Of a stretch of 64,000 nt of DNA, positions 61,950 to 64,000 are shown piece by piece. Source of the DNA: Flammulina velutipes. Taxonomy: Eukaryota > Basidiomycota > Agaricomycetes > Agaricales > Physalacriaceae. Below the pieces are notes generated by a model. It saw only the letters and a list, made by a program, of their open reading frames with translations. It had not been told where the DNA came from and did no database searches. Made by a program: the position numbers and the translations under genes. The stretch covers positions 2,232,001-2,296,000 of the forward strand of contig CM022374.1 of the NCBI GenBank assembly GCA_011800155.1. The letters are read 5' to 3'. Each line of letters begins with the position of its first letter. The stretch's first letter is position 1.

Positions 61950-63242
61950 ATGAACAATGCAGTCGCAGGCCCTTCTCGCCCTCCAACACCGCCAGCCTCG
62001 GATCCTGTCCCATTGTTTTTCCCCCCGCCAGGTTAGGCTTTGCGCAGGCAGCTACTGACATCGTTGACACCTTTTGCTCTCTATACAGCACCAGCAGTAC
62101 CACCTGTTTTCTTCAGGAGCACCCAGGACCTTTTGTCAAAGTTCCAGCTGCTCGACGCTTATGACAAGTACGTCAGAGACACGGACGACAAGGACGACGT
62201 TGAGCCTCCTACACCGTCCGTCGACAAGGGGAAGGGGAAGGAAAAAGAGTCATTAGTAACGAGCCCACAGACACCTGCCGTCGATCCAGACGATGACGAG
62301 CCAGGTGGCGCTAAAGGAGACAAGAAAAAGAAGATAACTTACAAGCATCTTATCAAAGGGGCTCCAGGTGCGTTCACTGTGCCCTGTGCCGTGCTCAACG
62401 CCTAACTTTCTGGCCACAGGGAAGCACTCGATGAAGAAAGACGATTATCTATCCATGACCATGAACGTTCCTCAAAAGCAACGCGTCAAAATACTTCCTT
62501 TCGATCTGCGTACCCAATCAGACGCATTCTCCGTCAGCTTAGAGGGCCTCAAAGGAGTGAGTAGCTGTTTTATATTGACTAGCAGCATCTTACTTGGCGC
62601 AGTGGAATGTGAACGCACTCGTCCTCGAATCCGCACAGGCACGGGAGGACAGGAAAAAGCGCAAAGAGCTCAAACGGCTTGCCAGAGCCCAGCAATCCCA
62701 GCCGCAGACACCGTTGCCTCAAATACAAACGCCTGCGCCGCCATCATCACCGGCAGTAGCGGGTACGCCACGCCCGTCCGTTACACGGCCCGGAAGCGCC
62801 AAACCATCCTTGGCCCCGGTTCAAGTGCACGGTCTTCCCAGTGCACGTGCGCCCGGTACTAGCACTCCGCGTACCAATACGCCCCATCCACTCAGTGCCC
62901 CGCCAGTCAGCGCCAGCTCACTGCATGTTCAGCAGACGGTTGCACAAGCCCAACAATCTGCCCGGGGACAGAAGCGAGTGCGAGAAGAGAGCACGGCAGT
63001 CAACATCGCCCATCCACCGACGCCTCAGCCTGCCAACCAACCTCCAAAGGCTATCATCGGTGCCAAGGCGGGCACGGCAGGTGTCCGGCCTCGGCCGTTC
63101 AAGAAACAGAGGATGGTAAGTTGTTGGTTCTTCGTCCTATCTCGTATCAATCAGAAGGTGCTGACTCGGTCTGCAGGACACGCAAGGCCAGGCGAGGGAT
63201 AGCACCATGCCAATCCAGCAACCTACACCGCAAGGCGTCTAG
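61950..63242 (+). CDS. MED19: Mediator subunit Med19/Rox3-like
   Basis: ATG 61950 (MNNAVAGPSRPPTPPAS). Five exons join in frame to 63242. FRSTQDLLSKFQLLDAYDKY is followed by an acidic segment and KKKKITYKHLIKGAPGKHSMKKDDYLSMTM with VKILPFDLRTQSDAFSVSL, the Med19-type core (HLI/LPGKH followed by KDDYL). The C-terminal half is Lys-rich then Pro/Ser/Gln-rich, ending PFKKQRMDTQGQ. Med19 belongs to the Mediator head/middle interface and links activators to RNA polymerase II. The assignment rests on the core motif only. Confidence 0.75.
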
Positions 63243-63541
63243 GCCCCGTTCCCACCGTTCCCCCTTTTGTTCAACGTCTCCTTGTACTTGCCCACTTTTG
63301 CATCATTCATCGATCTCATTTGCCCGCACAATCACACCATTTACGCATTGCATTATTAGCTTACTTACCCACAATCTTGTGTCTACCCATTTTGTAGATT
63401 TCAAATCAGTTTTTTTTTTGTTGAATCTCCAACCGTTCGAGAAACTAACAGTACATAGATGATAGTGCAACAATAAGATAGCTAACTAAGAATTAAAGGT
63501 ATATACATACAGTCCGTCGTCAAGGTCGTATAAGGAGGTCG
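63243..63541. other. Convergent 3' spacer
   Basis: The 3' ends of two convergent genes, with a T9 run near 63411. No further feature. Confidence 0.4.
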
Positions 63542-64000
63542 TCACCGTCGTCCAATGTTCAGATTCGTCACACTACGATTGCTGATCCCACTCCCAGCAT
63601 CGTAGCTCCTCCGATTCCCGTGCCCCATCCTCCCATCTTCCCTCACCGTAAGCATCGTCGTACTAGCATTCTTCTTCCCGTCCAGCGACATAATCCCCGC
63701 ATGCCCCTTCACCGTATGCTTCTTCGAATCCAGCCCAGCGACGATGGGCATACTCAGCCTGCGCATCCACCCACCCTTCTTCGGGCCCTTAGCCGACGCC
63801 GTGTATTTGCACGCCTCACACGTGCAATACGGTGGATGCAGCGAATTGAGCTGAGTCTGACTTTGACTCTCATCGCTCGGTGTCCTCGATGAGGACGGCA
63901 CAGAAGGAGAAGGCACACCCAGGCTATCCCGGTATTGTGATTGGCGCGGTGTAGACGTCGAGTCGTACCTCTCCCGCTCCCGAAGATTATCCCTCTGCCT
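63542..64000 (-). CDS. C-terminal end of an unrecognised protein (cut by right edge)
   Basis: The frame is open from 64000 to the stop at 63542 (153 codons). It begins in a charged segment (RQRDNLRERERYDSTS), then Ser/Thr-rich disorder, then PPYCTCEACKYTASAKGPKKGGWMRR, a compact CxCxxC element next to basic residues, and ends NRSVTNLNIGRR. The N-terminal part lies outside the window, so no function is assigned. Confidence 0.6.
   Translation of the reverse strand, partial: RQRDNLRERERYDSTSTPRQSQYRDSLGVPSPSVPSSSRTPSDESQSQTQLNSLHPPYCTCEACKYTASAKGPKKGGWMRRLSMPIVAGLDSKKHTVKGHAGIMSLDGKKNASTTMLTVREDGRMGHGNRRSYDAGSGISNRSVTNLNIGRR

Overview
This window is nuclear DNA from a filamentous basidiomycete, most likely an Agaricomycete. 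The evidence is dense short introns (about 45-60 nt, often with CTAAC/CTGAC-like branch sites), housekeeping genes carrying many introns, and families typical of mushroom-forming fungi: SSU1-type sulfite pumps, a GH5 endoglucanase, a large EF-hand/ZZ protein family and expanded divergent kinases. No CRISPR array, rRNA gene, prokaryotic operon or convincing tRNA gene was seen. Gene models were built by hand from splice signals, reading phase and family resemblance, so exon edges are inferences unless stated otherwise.

Layout. 1-10 kb: six tandem minus-strand paralogues of a divergent protein-kinase-like family. One runs off the left edge, one is split by a miniature transposon and one has a nonsense codon. 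10.6-17.8 kb: an unrecognised basic protein, then housekeeping genes: YIP4/YIPF6 (ER-Golgi membrane protein) head-to-head with RPT2 (proteasome ATPase), followed by ATP2 (mitochondrial ATP synthase beta). 18-29 kb: secreted alkaline phosphatase, an LRR-like protein, the splicing factor SPP2, an MFS transporter and a Zn2Cys6 transcription factor. 29.9-36.5 kb: a tandem 3.3-kb duplication, each unit carrying an FAD-binding oxidoreductase-like gene. The first copy has a 379-bp element with perfect 74-bp terminal inverted repeats in an intron. 36.5-43.3 kb: GH5 endoglucanase, SARAF-like protein, OPT transporter and an acidic protein built from repeated exons. 43.9-53.8 kb: EF-hand/ZZ protein, alpha/beta hydrolase, PfkB sugar kinase and a coilin-like protein. 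53.9-61.3 kb: three tandem SSU1-type transporters. 61.4-64 kb: a small membrane protein, a Med19-like Mediator subunit and the C-terminal end of an unrecognised protein.

How it works together. No secondary-metabolite cluster or single pathway ties the window together. Conserved single-copy genes alternate with three local tandem expansions (kinases, FAD proteins, SSU1 transporters). The most notable signals are the decaying kinase array with a shared CACGTG upstream motif, two small inverted-repeat elements each with an empty site in a paralogue and the same AAT target duplication, repeated use of GC-AG introns at sites where paralogues use GT, several 11-20 nt microexons, an RPT2 initiator codon in its own exon, and the multi-domain EF-hand/ZZ protein.
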